Positions 8,134-16,780 of a stretch of DNA of 37,500 bases are shown piece by piece. This stretch comes from Mesostigma viride (Eukaryota; Streptophyta; Mesostigmatophyceae; Mesostigmatales; Mesostigmataceae): positions 1-37,500 of the forward strand of contig RPFO01001418.1 of the NCBI GenBank assembly GCA_009746045.1, written 5' to 3'. A model generated the notes under the pieces. That model had not been told where the DNA came from, made no database searches, and worked only from the letters and a program-made list of their open reading frames with translations. How positions within the stretch are numbered: position 1 is the stretch's first letter; each line of letters opens with the position of its first letter. A program made the position numbers and the translations under genes.

Positions 8134-9841
8134 CTACACCAGGACGGACCCCCGCCCGCTCTCATCGCACAACTCCGTCCACAAATCAAACCCAGACCCC
8201 TGACAGATGGCGGACAGCTGGCGCGCGAACCGGACCCCCGTGTACGACATATGACACGACTGCTCGTGCTTATCCATCAGCAGGTGAGCGGATACCACCT
8301 GCCTGCGACGGTCGTCGAAGAACGCCCGCATGTCGCCCAGGACGCGCGCGCCCCATCCGTCGTACCCGCTCATGTCCCCCGTCCGGACGGCGTGCATGTC
8401 GGCGCGCGCCGTGCGCTCCACCTCGATGAAGCTCGAGTACGGCAGCATCAGCTCGGCCACGTCCTCGGGCCACCTCCCCGCCGGGGCCTTGCGAACCGCT
8501 CGCTCACCTTCTTGAACAGGGCCTCCACCTCCTGCCCGGTGGCGGGGACGCTCGTCAGGCGCCTGTACGCGTCGAACATCGTGACGAAATGGTCGTGCCA
8601 GTAGCACCGCCGGAACAGGAACAGCGCCGTGATCATGAAGACGAGGCCCGGACGCGAGCCGTACGCGTCGGCGAACACCCACCCCGCCGCCGCCAGGCTG
8701 TTCACGGCCTTGTCCACCTGCCCCCGCGCCACCATGTACAGGGCCTGCACAACGGGACGCCGCCCGTGGGTATCCTCGGCCATGTCGGCCCCGTTGTCGA
8801 CCGGAAACAGCATGCGCACGGCGGTCGCGCGCTGCGGCGTGAACCGCCCGCCGCCCTTGCCGCCCTTGCCGCCGTCCCCGCCCGGCTCCGCGCACCACAC
8901 GAACAGGTCGATCCCCTCCACGATGGCCTGGCGCTTGGCGGGCTTGTCCCCCGGGCACAGCACCCCCTGGAGCGCGCGGACCACGCGGCAAAACTCCCCC
9001 TCGTCGTTCTCGCGCGAGGCCTTGTGCAGGTGATCCATCCATCCCAGCACGATCTCCTTCGTCGCGGCGTCCCGCCGGTGCGCGCCCCCGACCTGCACCG
9101 GACGCGGGGGGCGGGTGGGAGTGGGGGAGTGGATGACGGGCTGGAAGCTCCCCCCGTTCAGGCCCTGGATGTCCGCCACCAACCGCCGGAAACGCTCCCT
9201 GAAACTCCGCCCCTCGGCCAACACGGCCTGCCCCTCGGGCGAGATCGAGTGGCAGGACATGGGAGGAGGGGCGCCCACCAGCATCACGTTCTTCTTGCTG
9301 TCACGCCAGGCCCCGATGCCGGCGGACCGCAGGGTGCCGTCGGAGTGGACCTCCACCACGTAGGCCTCCCCGCGGAAGACCATGCGCTCGATGGCTTTCG
9401 AAGTGAGCGAAACCCTGTCGCCGCCCGAATAGCCGGTCGCCACCCGGACCGCCGTCATGTAGCCGCCCATGACCGTCTCGCGCAGGGCGTCCCCCATCGC
9501 CGCGTAGATGACCCCCCGATGTTCCGGCGCCGCCTCCGCCCCGACGCGCGCCTCCACCCCCGCCTTCTTGAGGGCCTGGACCCCCTTCGGCCCCAGCCTG
9601 ACCACGCCCCGCTCGACCCCCATGAAGGGAGACAAGATGTCCGTAAGGGCGTAGGCCATCTCCGACATCATCCACCGGAGCGCCCCCCCCTCCGCGGAAT
9701 CGATGTGGCAGGAGGAGGGGGGGGGATCGGCGACAGCCCCATGCTGCCGGAGTTGTCCACCGTGAACTCCTCCCAGCCCACCTGGCGCATCATGCCATCA
9801 GGGTGCACCTTGACCACGAAAATGCCCCCCTCTTTGATCAT
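8134..9841 (-). CDS. Large unrecognised viral protein with an internally duplicated motif (two frameshifts)
   Basis: Three minus-strand pieces appear to be one gene of about 568 codons. The first runs from the ATG at 9841 to a G9 run at 9717-9725, the second continues to about 8490, and the third runs to 8134. Continuity is supported by a motif occurring twice: VVKVHPDG..R...W...DNS with a following PPP..SCH in the first part, and VVEVHSDG..R...G with PPPMSCH about 120 residues later. The second half holds natural-looking helices (ITALFLFRRCYWHDHFVTMFD). No known family recognised. The frameshift at 9717-9725 is in a homopolymer; the second is next to a CCCCGCCGGGG tract. Without them the longest intact part is 8448-9671. 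The upstream frame is open but ATG-less to about 9947. Confidence 0.5.
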
Positions 9842-10040
9842 GCCCGCCACCAGGGGCAAGAGGTGAGCGACGGCAGCATCCGCCAGCCCCTCGACAACGT
9901 GGGAGTCCGTGTCTGCCCGCGGCGAATCTGGAAAGCGAAATCAAGCACGCGAGAAAAGCACGAGACAGGAGAGAAGATCAGGTGGCGCCACGGGCCATCA
10001 GCCTGCATGGCGAACACGAGGGGCGCCATCGAGCCCTGCC

Positions 10041-10690
10041 CCACAGAACGCGGGGCTCACACGACATCCAGCACCCCACAACGTCCTGCCACGGAGAATG
10101 CGGGCCTCAAACGACATCCAGCAATCGACAACGTCCTGCCACAAGGAATGCGGGCCTCAAACGACATCCAGCAATCGACAACGTCCTGCCACAAGGAATG
10201 CGGGCCTCAAACGACATCCAGCGATCGACAACGTCCTGCCACAAGGAATGCGGGCCTCAAACGACATCCAGCAATCGACAACGTCCTGCCACAAGGAATG
10301 CGGGCCTCAAACGACATCCAGCAATCGACAACGTCCTGCCACAAGGAATGCAGCTCTCATACGGCATCGAATCCCGATTCCCATCTCGCCACGGAGAATG
10401 CGGGCCTCAAACGACATCCAGCGATCGACAACGTCCTGCCACAAGGAATGCAGCTCTCATACGGCATCGAATCCCGATTCCCATCTCGCCACGGAGAATG
10501 CTGGCTTCAAACGACATCCAGCGATCGACAACGTCCTGCCACAAGGAATGCAGCTCTCATACGGCATCGAATCCCGATTCCCATCTCGCCACGGAGAATG
10601 CGGCCCTCATGCGACATCCAGCAATCGAGAGCATCCTGCCACGAAGAACGCCCCCCCTCACACGCTGTCACGGGGTTTGCCGACGAGAAC
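10041..10690. repeat. Array of thirteen 50-bp tandem repeats in two alternating types
   Basis: Units start every 50 bp from 10041. Type A reads AATGCGGGCCTCAAACGACA then TCCAGCAATCGACAACGTCC. Type B replaces the middle with GCAGCTCTCATACGGCATCG then AATCCCGATTCCCATC. The order is A-like six times, then B, A, B, A (variant), B and two diverged units at the right edge. All units share CAAGGAATGC or CGGAGAATGC and end TCCTGCC or TCTCGCC. The array lies between two genes facing away from each other, a typical place for an origin or shared control region. Confidence 0.85.
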
Positions 10691-11198
10691 ACGCACCCAT
10701 GAATGTAGCAAGACTTGACGGCCCAGCAGGCGATCTGTGAGGACAAGTGGGAAAGCGAGTGGCAGAGCGGTCAGACGGCCTGGTGTACTGCGATCTTGGA
10801 GCGGTCAGGCGGCCTGGAGGCCCGCGGGGTATCGCCCCTGTTTATGCACATCCGCCCCTTTCCGTAACCGCCTCTCGGACCCAGCGGGATCGTGCCCGTG
10901 TGACGTCAGTCCACCAGGCGAAGGACCCCGCCAGCTTGTCCCGACCCGAGCCCGCGAGAAAACGCCTCCGTCAGCTTATCCGACCGAACCCGCGAGAGAA
11001 CAGCGCGGAAGGCGGGAAACGCCCCCAGCCACGTGGGAGCGCCACACAGAGCGCGCGCCGGGCCTTGCCGCGAGGGATGCATGATATAGGCGACCTGCCA
11101 CGTGGGGCGCCGGGGAGAGCGAGAGAAGAGTCGAGTCCATTACAATTTGGGCAGACCGTCGACAGACCTCGGCATTCACGCAAACGACGCACGCAGCC
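10691..11198. promoter_or_regulatory. Spacer with CRE and paired G-box elements upstream of the zinc-binding gene
   Basis: No gene is seen here; the open frames are GC-rich artefacts. Visible elements: a direct repeat of GAGCGGTCAG.CGGCCTGG (about 10766 and 10799), a perfect TGACGTCA palindrome at 10901-10908, a duplicated segment around AGCTTGTCCCGACC/AGCTTATCCGACCG (10932 and 10973), and two CCACGTGG G-boxes at 11029-11036 and 11098-11105. In eukaryotes CACGTG and TGACGTCA bind bHLH/bZIP factors. Use here is inferred from position before the gene at 11199. Confidence 0.4.
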
Positions 11199-11951
11199 AT
11201 GGATTCCGCTAAGATAAGGGAGGAATTCATGATGATGAAGCAGGACATGAAAATGGACACGCCGGTACGATGCGGCCGGTGCCGGGAGAGCAAGAATCCC
11301 AACCATTTCCTGGGTGGCAGGTACGCGCAGTGCGTGCAGTGCCGCGGGTTGTCGAAAGGACTCCTCTGCACCTCGGAACACGTCACGGCCGCCTCGACGC
11401 CGCGAGCTATCACCGTGCACAACCTGGCCCTCGCCAAGGAGGCGGCCATCCGGCTCTACGTATCAACCAGGAGGAATTCGGGGCCGGCGGCCAACACGCG
11501 CAACGCCATGGAGATCGTCCCCGAATTCTCCTACGAACCGCTGTTGCCGGGACATCTCGAAATGTCGCCGTGGCTGCCATACAGGGTCGATCCCTTCTGG
11601 TCGCCCCCTTATTCTGCCTCTTTTCGCGAGGAAATTGATGCCAGCCTCGATAACATGTATAGTTGCCGGGGGAGCCTTGCCCCGCGCATGGTGGGGAAGT
11701 GCGCGTGCTGCCACGGGGTCTGCTGGGACGCCTACGAGCCCGTGACGAACGGCGACCACACCCACGCACCCTCGATATGCGCCATGTGCATGGCCGTCGC
11801 GCTCGACGACGCCGACCCCGCAGAGGACCTCAAGTGCCCCATCTGCCTGGCGGAGCGCAGGGAGATGTGCCAGAGCCCCGCGCTGGTGTTCCCCTTCTTC
11901 CGCTACAACAAGGAGCGCTCCCTCATCGGCCGATGGAACGACCTCTACTAG
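11199..11951 (+). CDS. Zinc-ribbon and RING-like cysteine-rich protein
   Basis: The ATG at 11199 has good context (GCAGCCATGG); 250 residues. An N-terminal C25-x2-C28 ... C45-x2-C48 pair makes a probable zinc ribbon. The C-terminal quarter has C168, C170/C171 and H172, then H-rich HTHAPS, C194-x2-C197 and C213-x2-C216 (CPIC), a treble-clef or RING-like spacing. This could be a RING-type ubiquitin ligase or simply a zinc-stabilised transcription factor; the spacing is not a textbook RING. Three closely spaced AATAAA signals follow its stop. The upstream spacer contains CRE and G-box elements. No frameshift seen. Confidence 0.65.
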   Translation: MDSAKIREEFMMMKQDMKMDTPVRCGRCRESKNPNHFLGGRYAQCVQCRGLSKGLLCTSEHVTAASTPRAITVHNLALAKEAAIRLYVSTRRNSGPAANTRNAMEIVPEFSYEPLLPGHLEMSPWLPYRVDPFWSPPYSASFREEIDASLDNMYSCRGSLAPRMVGKCACCHGVCWDAYEPVTNGDHTHAPSICAMCMAVALDDADPAEDLKCPICLAERREMCQSPALVFPFFRYNKERSLIGRWNDLY

Positions 11952-12008
11952 CTCACCCTGTTGTATGCATGTCGGTTGATGCAACCGGATGCAGTAATGG
12001 ATGTTGGC

Positions 12009-12060
12009 AATAAAGGGTGATGATAACTGGCAATAAAGTGTTATTATAATGTGCAATAAA
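12009..12060 (+). terminator. Three clustered AATAAA polyadenylation signals
   Basis: GCAATAAA occurs at 12009, 12032 and 12055, spaced exactly 23 bp apart, 58-109 bases after the stop of the 11199-11951 gene. The surroundings of each (GGCAATAAAG or TGCAATAAAG) are alike, suggesting local tandem duplication of the signal. Confidence 0.7.
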
Positions 12061-12136
12061 GTGTGATCCAATCCAATTTCATTTTCCATTTGCATGCACC
12101 ACCGCGGTTACCCGCCCTCTTTTTGTTTCTCCCCCA

Positions 12137-12148
12137 CGCGTATATACA
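12137..12148 (+). promoter_or_regulatory. Orphan TATA-like element
   Basis: GCGTATATACAC stands out in GC-rich sequence. No convincing gene starts just downstream: the plus-strand frame at 12203 is antisense to the KilA-N gene. It may drive an antisense or small transcript, or be chance. Confidence 0.2.
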
Positions 12149-12243
12149 CACTCGATCCCCCGAGCGCGCGTTAGCCTGCCAGGGAGGGGACGCTGCCAAC
12201 GGATGCCCTCCCGGACAGTGCCACCGCCGCTCATACTGAAAAT

Positions 12244-13296
12244 TCACGACCGCACCCTCTTCTGCGCCCCCCCGCCGCGCCATGCGAACCGCTCCTGGTT
12301 CAGCGGGCGAGTCAGAGCCAGGTCATCCTTCATCTGCTGGCGGTGGGCCGCCACCGTCTCCAGGGCCGTCGCACCCCGCGCCGGCACCACGAACGGGGCC
12401 ATGTCCCGTCTGACAGAGAGCCCGATGTCGTGCAGGTCCGCCCTCTGACCGGCCTCCTTGGCGCGCAACATGACCTTCCTCATGAAAAAGGAAGCGTTCG
12501 CCAGCTGCTCTTCGTTCATCAGGTCTCGGGCGCTGCCCGTCTTCACGTGGTTCAGCTCCCTCAACGAGGCCGCGGTCACGCCGGTGGCAGCCTCAGCCAC
12601 CTTGTCCCCCAGGAAGGCCATCACGCCCCCCACGCGCTCCTTGGGAACGACCGAGCTCACCAGATCGCCAAGTTGGTGCTGCAGGTCCTTGCACCCCACC
12701 CGCATGGCGGGCTCCGTCGTTCGCACCGGGGGAACGTAATCAGGCACCTTGCGACCATTGGCCAGCTCCGTGCGGATCGCCACCGTCGTGGTCGTGCCGT
12801 GCGTCCTGTCGTGCGCGTCCCGCACCACCTGCATCATCGTGATGTCGCCCGTCATGATGCGGTCCACCCAGTCCATCGCCTCCACGGCGAAGTCAGGGCT
12901 GATCCACATGGCCAGGGGGTTCACCAGCTTGGGGTGGATCCAGATGCCACGGTCCTCGTTAGGGCCGGTTTTCACCACGTCAAAAACGTCTGCGGAGGTG
13001 CCTTCACATATGATGTGACCCTGTGGAGGATGGGTCGACCTCTCCAGAGCTGCCACAAATGATTTCGAGGTGTCCAACCTGAACCAATTGTAAAAGTTCT
13101 TCTGACCATTCGATGCAGCGGTGACCAAGTCCTGGCCTTGGATTTTGCGGTCCGTTTTCCTCACTTTGATCTCTTTGGCGGGGTCTACTTGGAATATGCT
13201 GGAAGGCCTCAGAGTAAAAATCCACGCACGGTCGGTCTCTTTCGCCAAGTTAAAAAGCGCATGCGTAAATGGGGTCGAGCTGCTGACGAGAGCCAT
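12244..13296 (-). CDS. KilA-N domain protein
   Basis: ATG at 13296; 350 residues. Residues about 30-150 fit a KilA-N DNA-binding domain: RKTDRKIQGQDLV, a conserved NFYNWFRLD segment, then GIWIHPKLVNPLAMWISPDF and a following W/V helix. The WIHP..A.WISP.F motif is diagnostic of this family, widespread in phages and NCLDVs. The C-terminal 200 residues are helical and charged with no named domain; they are probably for oligomerisation. A TATA-like element lies about 20-30 bp upstream on the minus strand. A broken partial copy of the domain lies immediately upstream (13400-13761), indicating duplication. Role inferred: DNA-binding regulator. It converges with the zinc-ribbon gene. Confidence 0.85.
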   Translation of the reverse strand: MALVSSSTPFTHALFNLAKETDRAWIFTLRPSSIFQVDPAKEIKVRKTDRKIQGQDLVTAASNGQKNFYNWFRLDTSKSFVAALERSTHPPQGHIICEGTSADVFDVVKTGPNEDRGIWIHPKLVNPLAMWISPDFAVEAMDWVDRIMTGDITMMQVVRDAHDRTHGTTTTVAIRTELANGRKVPDYVPPVRTTEPAMRVGCKDLQHQLGDLVSSVVPKERVGGVMAFLGDKVAEAATGVTAASLRELNHVKTGSARDLMNEEQLANASFFMRKVMLRAKEAGQRADLHDIGLSVRRDMAPFVVPARGATALETVAAHRQQMKDDLALTRPLNQERFAWRGGGAQKRVRS

Positions 13297-13315
13297 TCTT
13301 TGTTCGTGTATGAAT

Positions 13316-13325
13316 CCATATAATA
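13316..13325 (-). promoter_or_regulatory. TATA-like box of the KilA-N gene
   Basis: On the minus strand the sequence reads TATTATATGG, 20-30 bp before the ATG at 13296. The close spacing implies a very short leader. Confidence 0.45.
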
Positions 13326-13399
13326 AACTCGCCGCTTTAAACGCATTCCTCGCCCATTATGCACAAAAGGTAGATCCAGGGCACGGCGATCGTGGCCAA

Positions 13400-13761
13400 T
13401 CAAGCGGCCAGTCTTGCGCGGCCCTCGCGATTGAAACACCTGTTCGCGCCCATCAGGCGTTTATTGGGCCCGGCAAACTCCAGGCCCCTGTACTCCCTTG
13501 CCTCCTCGTAGTACCCCAGCACGCCCAAACCGGGCCCGAGCTTCTCCAGTACTGTATCCTCCTCGCCCCAGACCATGGAAACGGAAGTGATCACAAAACA
13601 CGGAAATATTGGCCAGCTCCAGAAATATGGGCTGATCCACATCCCTAGGGGGTGGCTTGGTGTGGATCCAGATGCCGCGGTCCTCGTTGGGGCCGGTTTT
13701 CACCGCGTCAAAAACGTTTGCGGAGGTGCCTTCACATATGATGTGACCCTGTGGAGGATGA
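13400..13761 (-). pseudogene. KilA-N gene relic
   Basis: The segment at about 13662-13761 is almost identical to 12932-13031 inside the KilA-N gene (same CACATATGATGTGACCCTGT stretch and TGGATCCAGATGCC stretch). On the minus strand it encodes the VKTGPNEDRGIWIH part. The following MWISP.F part is present only in another frame (from 13642), so the copy is frameshifted. Further on, similarity to the full gene is lost. This is a partial duplication that has decayed. Its right end coincides with the start of the next gene's region. Confidence 0.65.
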
Positions 13762-13792
13762 AATATTTTCGCAGCCGGGTGTACTCGAGGAC

Positions 13793-15022
13793 ATGGCGCG
13801 GCGGAGAGCGACCCGAAGACACAGGGTGCGGGCGGACGATCCGGGAGACGACGACGGCCTGGGGGACCTGGACCTGGACGAGCTGGTGGGCCTAGACATG
13901 AACGAGCTGGGGGGCCTTGACATGGACGAGCTGGGGGGCCTTGACATGGACGAGCTGGGGGGCCTTGACATGGACGAGCTGGGGGCCCTAGACATGGACG
14001 AGCTGGCCCGCTTCGAGGAGCCCGGTGACCCGCTTAACACGCCCGGGATGCCCGAGGGTCTCGACAAAGCCGATCACGTTTTTTTCGACCTGGACGCGCA
14101 CGAGAAGGAGCGATCCGCCCAGGATGGTGACGAGGAGGGGGGCGGGCGGCAACAGGCGCAGAGGCAGGAAACACAAAGAGAAGCAAAAAATCGCAAAGCC
14201 CGGGAAAGACGCGCCGACCTGAAATGGCTTAACAAAACCTCCAAGGAAGGGCAGGAGACGAATCGCGAAGTCAAAAATCGCAAATGGAGGGAACTACGCG
14301 CCGCACGATGGAAGAGCAAAGACCCAGACGACGTCGCATGGGTGGCAAAAGAACGGGCCAGGATTAAGGAAAGGAGTAAACGACTCTCCGAACTGAGAAA
14401 GAGCAAGGACCCCGACGACATTGCACGGGTACGAGAAGTCCGGGCCTACAATAGACAATGGTTTGAAAAAACCGCCAAGGAAGGGCAGGAGACGAATCGC
14501 GAAGTCCTAAATCGCAAATGGAGGGAACAACGCGCCGAACTGAAGAAGAGCCAAGACTCAGCCGCCGTCGAATGGGCGGAAAAAGAACGGGCAAGGTTGA
14601 AGGAAGTGAACAAACGACGCGCCGAACTGGAGAAGAGCCAAGACCCAGCCGTCGTCGAATGGGCGGAAAAACGACGGGCCAGTAAGCTAGAATCCCAGCG
14701 TCGCCGACGGATGGCGAAGAGATCCGCCGCCACGGAAAGCGGTCCCTCTCGACGACAAAGCCCTCCTCCTCCCCCGCCGGAACCGCCACAACAACAACAG
14801 ATACCCGCCGACCCCAGGTGGCTCGTCCCCCCACCCGCCAGCGAGCAGGAGAGGCGCCACCGGGACAAAGGCAAGGCGGGGGCGGACCCGGAAGCGGCCT
14901 ACCGATGGTGGATGGACAACTACGGCCCGCCACCGCCCTCGCCACCGCCACCGGACCCCGGCCACCCCACCGCCGCCAGGCGGGTCAGGAGGCCACAGAG
15001 TGCCGTGCGGAGGCGGCGCTGA
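13793..15022 (+). CDS. Acidic-repeat plus charged helical-repeat protein
   Basis: The ATG at 13793 is preferred to the GTG at 13751, which lies in the KilA-N duplicated segment; 409 residues. Near the N-terminus six tandem 8-residue repeats (consensus LDMDELGG) follow an acidic run, encoded by 24-bp DNA repeats. The middle (about 125-320) holds two long repeats of about 80 residues starting GQETNREV.NRKWRE, preceded by a shorter related copy. They are rich in Arg/Lys/Glu/Trp and likely helical. The C-terminus is proline-rich. The acidic, Leu-spaced repeats resemble acidic transcription-activation domains, and the NRK.RE helices are basic enough to bind nucleic acid; both are inferences. No family recognised. 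The opposite strand is also open but gives Ser/Arg-rich translations. Confidence 0.6.
   Translation: MARRRATRRHRVRADDPGDDDGLGDLDLDELVGLDMNELGGLDMDELGGLDMDELGGLDMDELGALDMDELARFEEPGDPLNTPGMPEGLDKADHVFFDLDAHEKERSAQDGDEEGGGRQQAQRQETQREAKNRKARERRADLKWLNKTSKEGQETNREVKNRKWRELRAARWKSKDPDDVAWVAKERARIKERSKRLSELRKSKDPDDIARVREVRAYNRQWFEKTAKEGQETNREVLNRKWREQRAELKKSQDSAAVEWAEKERARLKEVNKRRAELEKSQDPAVVEWAEKRRASKLESQRRRRMAKRSAATESGPSRRQSPPPPPPEPPQQQQIPADPRWLVPPPASEQERRHRDKGKAGADPEAAYRWWMDNYGPPPPSPPPPDPGHPTAARRVRRPQSAVRRRR
13864..14007 (+). repeat. Six 24-bp tandem repeats coding LDMDELGG
   Basis: GGCCTTGACATGGACGAGCT plus GGGG recurs with few changes. The outer copies are more diverged (LDLDELVG, LDMNELGG, LDMDELAR), consistent with slippage expansion from the centre. 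Confidence 0.85.
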
Positions 15023-15063
15023 ATACCGTGCATTTGCGCTCACTGTATTGCATCCATCGAGGT

Positions 15064-15069
15064 TTTATT
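15064..15069 (-). terminator. AATAAA signal overlapping the stop codon
   Basis: The minus-strand gene ends GAA TAA AAC, so its TAA stop lies inside an AATAAA hexamer. This is a compact viral arrangement. Confidence 0.5.
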
Positions 15070-16181
15070 CATCATTATTATTATTACGCGTCGTTCCTAG
15101 CGCCCTCCGGGCCACCCCCGTCACCCACACCGTGCGCTTCTCCTCCTCCCCGCTGCCCATGCGCACGTTTCCTGTCACGGCGACCCCGTGGGGGGCCAGC
15201 AGGGCGGCCAGGTCCGCGTTGGGCACTCGCCGCGTCATGCGGCTGCCGTTCTGGAGGTACTCCACGAAGAACAGGCGGCGGAACTCCGCCAGCGGCAGGC
15301 GCCCGCCGCGTTCCAGGACCACCAGGTCGCTGTGCTGCAGGAACAGCCGCAGGTACGTGTCCAGCGCCGCCGCCTCGCGCTCCTTGCCCTCCTCCTCGCG
15401 CCCGCCCCGCGCCTCGCCCGACCCCTGCAGGTCGTGCTCCTCCTCCTCCGCCGACCGCCACTTCAGCCGCGCCGTCAGCGCGTCGCCCGCCTGGTTGTCG
15501 CGCAGGCGCCAGCGCGAGGACGAACCCTGCTTGCGGCTGAACGCCGCCGTGAGCCGCTCGCGGATCTCGCGGACGCGCTCGTTCATCCACGCGGGGGGCG
15601 CGCCGCCCGCCTTCGCCATGTGCGCGCGGATCTCGCGCAGGCCCTTCAGGTCCGCCATCTCGCCCTCGGGGTAGCCGTGGCACTCCTCCAGGAACGACTC
15701 CTCCTCCTCCGTGATCTCCGCGAACAGCCCGTGCTCGCCCGCGTACGCGCTCACCCACCTGCGCATCTCCTCGCGCCTCTTGCCCGCCTCGCGGGCAGCC
15801 AGGAAACGCTCCCCGTTGAACCAAGGGGGGAACGGCTTCACCTCCCCGTCCGAGGGCACGGGGCCGGATGGACCAGCGACACGTTCTGCGCCCAGTACCA
15901 CCCCCCGCTCTCGCCCCCAGCGACCCCCGCCACGTGCATCAGCACGCCCCCCTTGCCCGCCAGCACGCCGGACCACAGGGCCAGGTCGTCCGCCCCGGGC
16001 AGGGGCCCGCCAGACGGGACGCGGCGTACGGGGGCAGACCCTTCGCCGCGAGGAACGCGTTGAAGGCGTCCGCCAGCTTGCCCGCCGCCGGCCACTCCTG
16101 GATGTGCGACGACGGCTGCACGCACGCGCCCACGAACTCGCACATCAGACGCGCCTCGGACAACCAACCCGGATGCATCAT
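15065..16181 (-). CDS. Unrecognised viral protein, split by two frameshifts
   Basis: The ATG at 16181 (or 16178) opens a natural-looking N-terminus (WLSEARLMCEFVGACV; AFNAFLAAKGLPPYA). That frame runs into a GGGGCCC tract near 16005. A second frame continues with a hydrophobic Gly/Val/Trp segment (LALWSGVLAGKGGVLMHVAG; WYWAQNVSLV) to a GGGG tract near 15860. The third frame, from about 15855, carries the long C-terminal part (VKPFPPWFNGERF and many charged helices) to 15065. I infer one gene of about 370 codons. The last 90 residues (LPLAEFRRLFFVEYL, then AALLAPHGV) look like a winged-helix segment, as seen at the C-terminus of some viral primase-helicases. No ATPase motif is present, so I do not name it. 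Confidence 0.5.
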
Positions 16182-16435
16182 GGCGCGACACTCATATGCC
16201 GAACCACGAGATTATTTTAGCGCGACCATAAACGCACGCACACCGACAGCGGACTTGCCGACGTACTCACACACTCGCACACTCGTACTCTCGATCACGG
16301 ACTCGCGCGCGGGGGGAACAGGGAAACAGACAAGCACTCGGCGCGGAACGGGGGGGACACGCTGCGGGGGCCCCAAGCACTCGGCGCGGAACGGGGGGGC
16401 AACGCAGGGGGGAACAGGGGGAAAAGAGGGGGTCA
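16182..16435. repeat. G-rich spacer with a 43-bp-spaced direct repeat
   Basis: No gene is seen. AAGCACTCGGCGCGGAACGG followed by GGGG occurs at 16332-16356 and again at 16375-16399. Short CACTC/ACACTCG repeats precede it (16265-16295). The tract leads into the hairpin at 16436. Confidence 0.55.
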
Positions 16436-16517
16436 CTCACGCAGTTGCTGGGAAGGCTTTAGGGTGGCTTTCACCGTGGCTAAGGCACCCCTAAACCCTT
16501 CCCAGCAACTACGTGAG
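16436..16517. other. Imperfect long hairpin next to the palindrome
   Basis: The left stem 16436-16470 (CTCACGCAGTTGCTGGGAAG and on) pairs with the right stem 16482-16517, with about four mismatches or bulges, around an 11-base loop (TCACCGTGGCT). The right stem is also the outer edge of the palindrome's left arm, and the right arm stops inside the equivalent stem. Confidence 0.75.
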
Positions 16518-16554
16518 CTACCCCCCCAGAGCCTCTGCAGCCCCCAGTCCCCCT

Positions 16555-16590
16555 GGACCCCCTGGACCCCCTGGACCCCCTGGACCCCCC
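16555..16590. repeat. 9-bp repeats CCCCCTGGA
   Basis: Four or more copies in a row (mirrored at about 20602-20638). The plus-strand frame would read as Gly-Pro-Pro repeats, but no ATG opens it. Confidence 0.6.
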
Positions 16591-16780
16591 GGAGCCCCCG
16601 GTCCGAACAGAAGTCCTGTAATCTCCACCGCCGCCGTCGCCTGTCCCGGCCCCGGGAGGCGGCGAAGGGGCAAACGAGGGGGAGAAGGTAATCCACCTCC
16701 GACCGGCGAGAGGGGCCGGAGAGGCCCCGCCAATTTCACTCGCCCCCCGCCCCGTCCCTCCCGATGGGCGACGCTTGCTT

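Noticed and set aside
7290-8203. ORFs 7290-8189 (minus) and 7361-8203 (plus)
   Set aside because: Arg/Gly/Pro-rich translations overlapping a better-composed frame (7337-7933).
10041-10690. CRISPR array
   Set aside because: The unit parts do not split into a constant repeat and unique spacers: only two core types recur, there is no cas gene, and the context is eukaryotic/viral.
9803-10740. Three overlapping plus-strand ORFs of 252-299 codons
   Set aside because: They arise because a 50-bp repeat without stops is read in all three frames; one repeat cannot encode three real proteins, and composition is the same cycle shifted.
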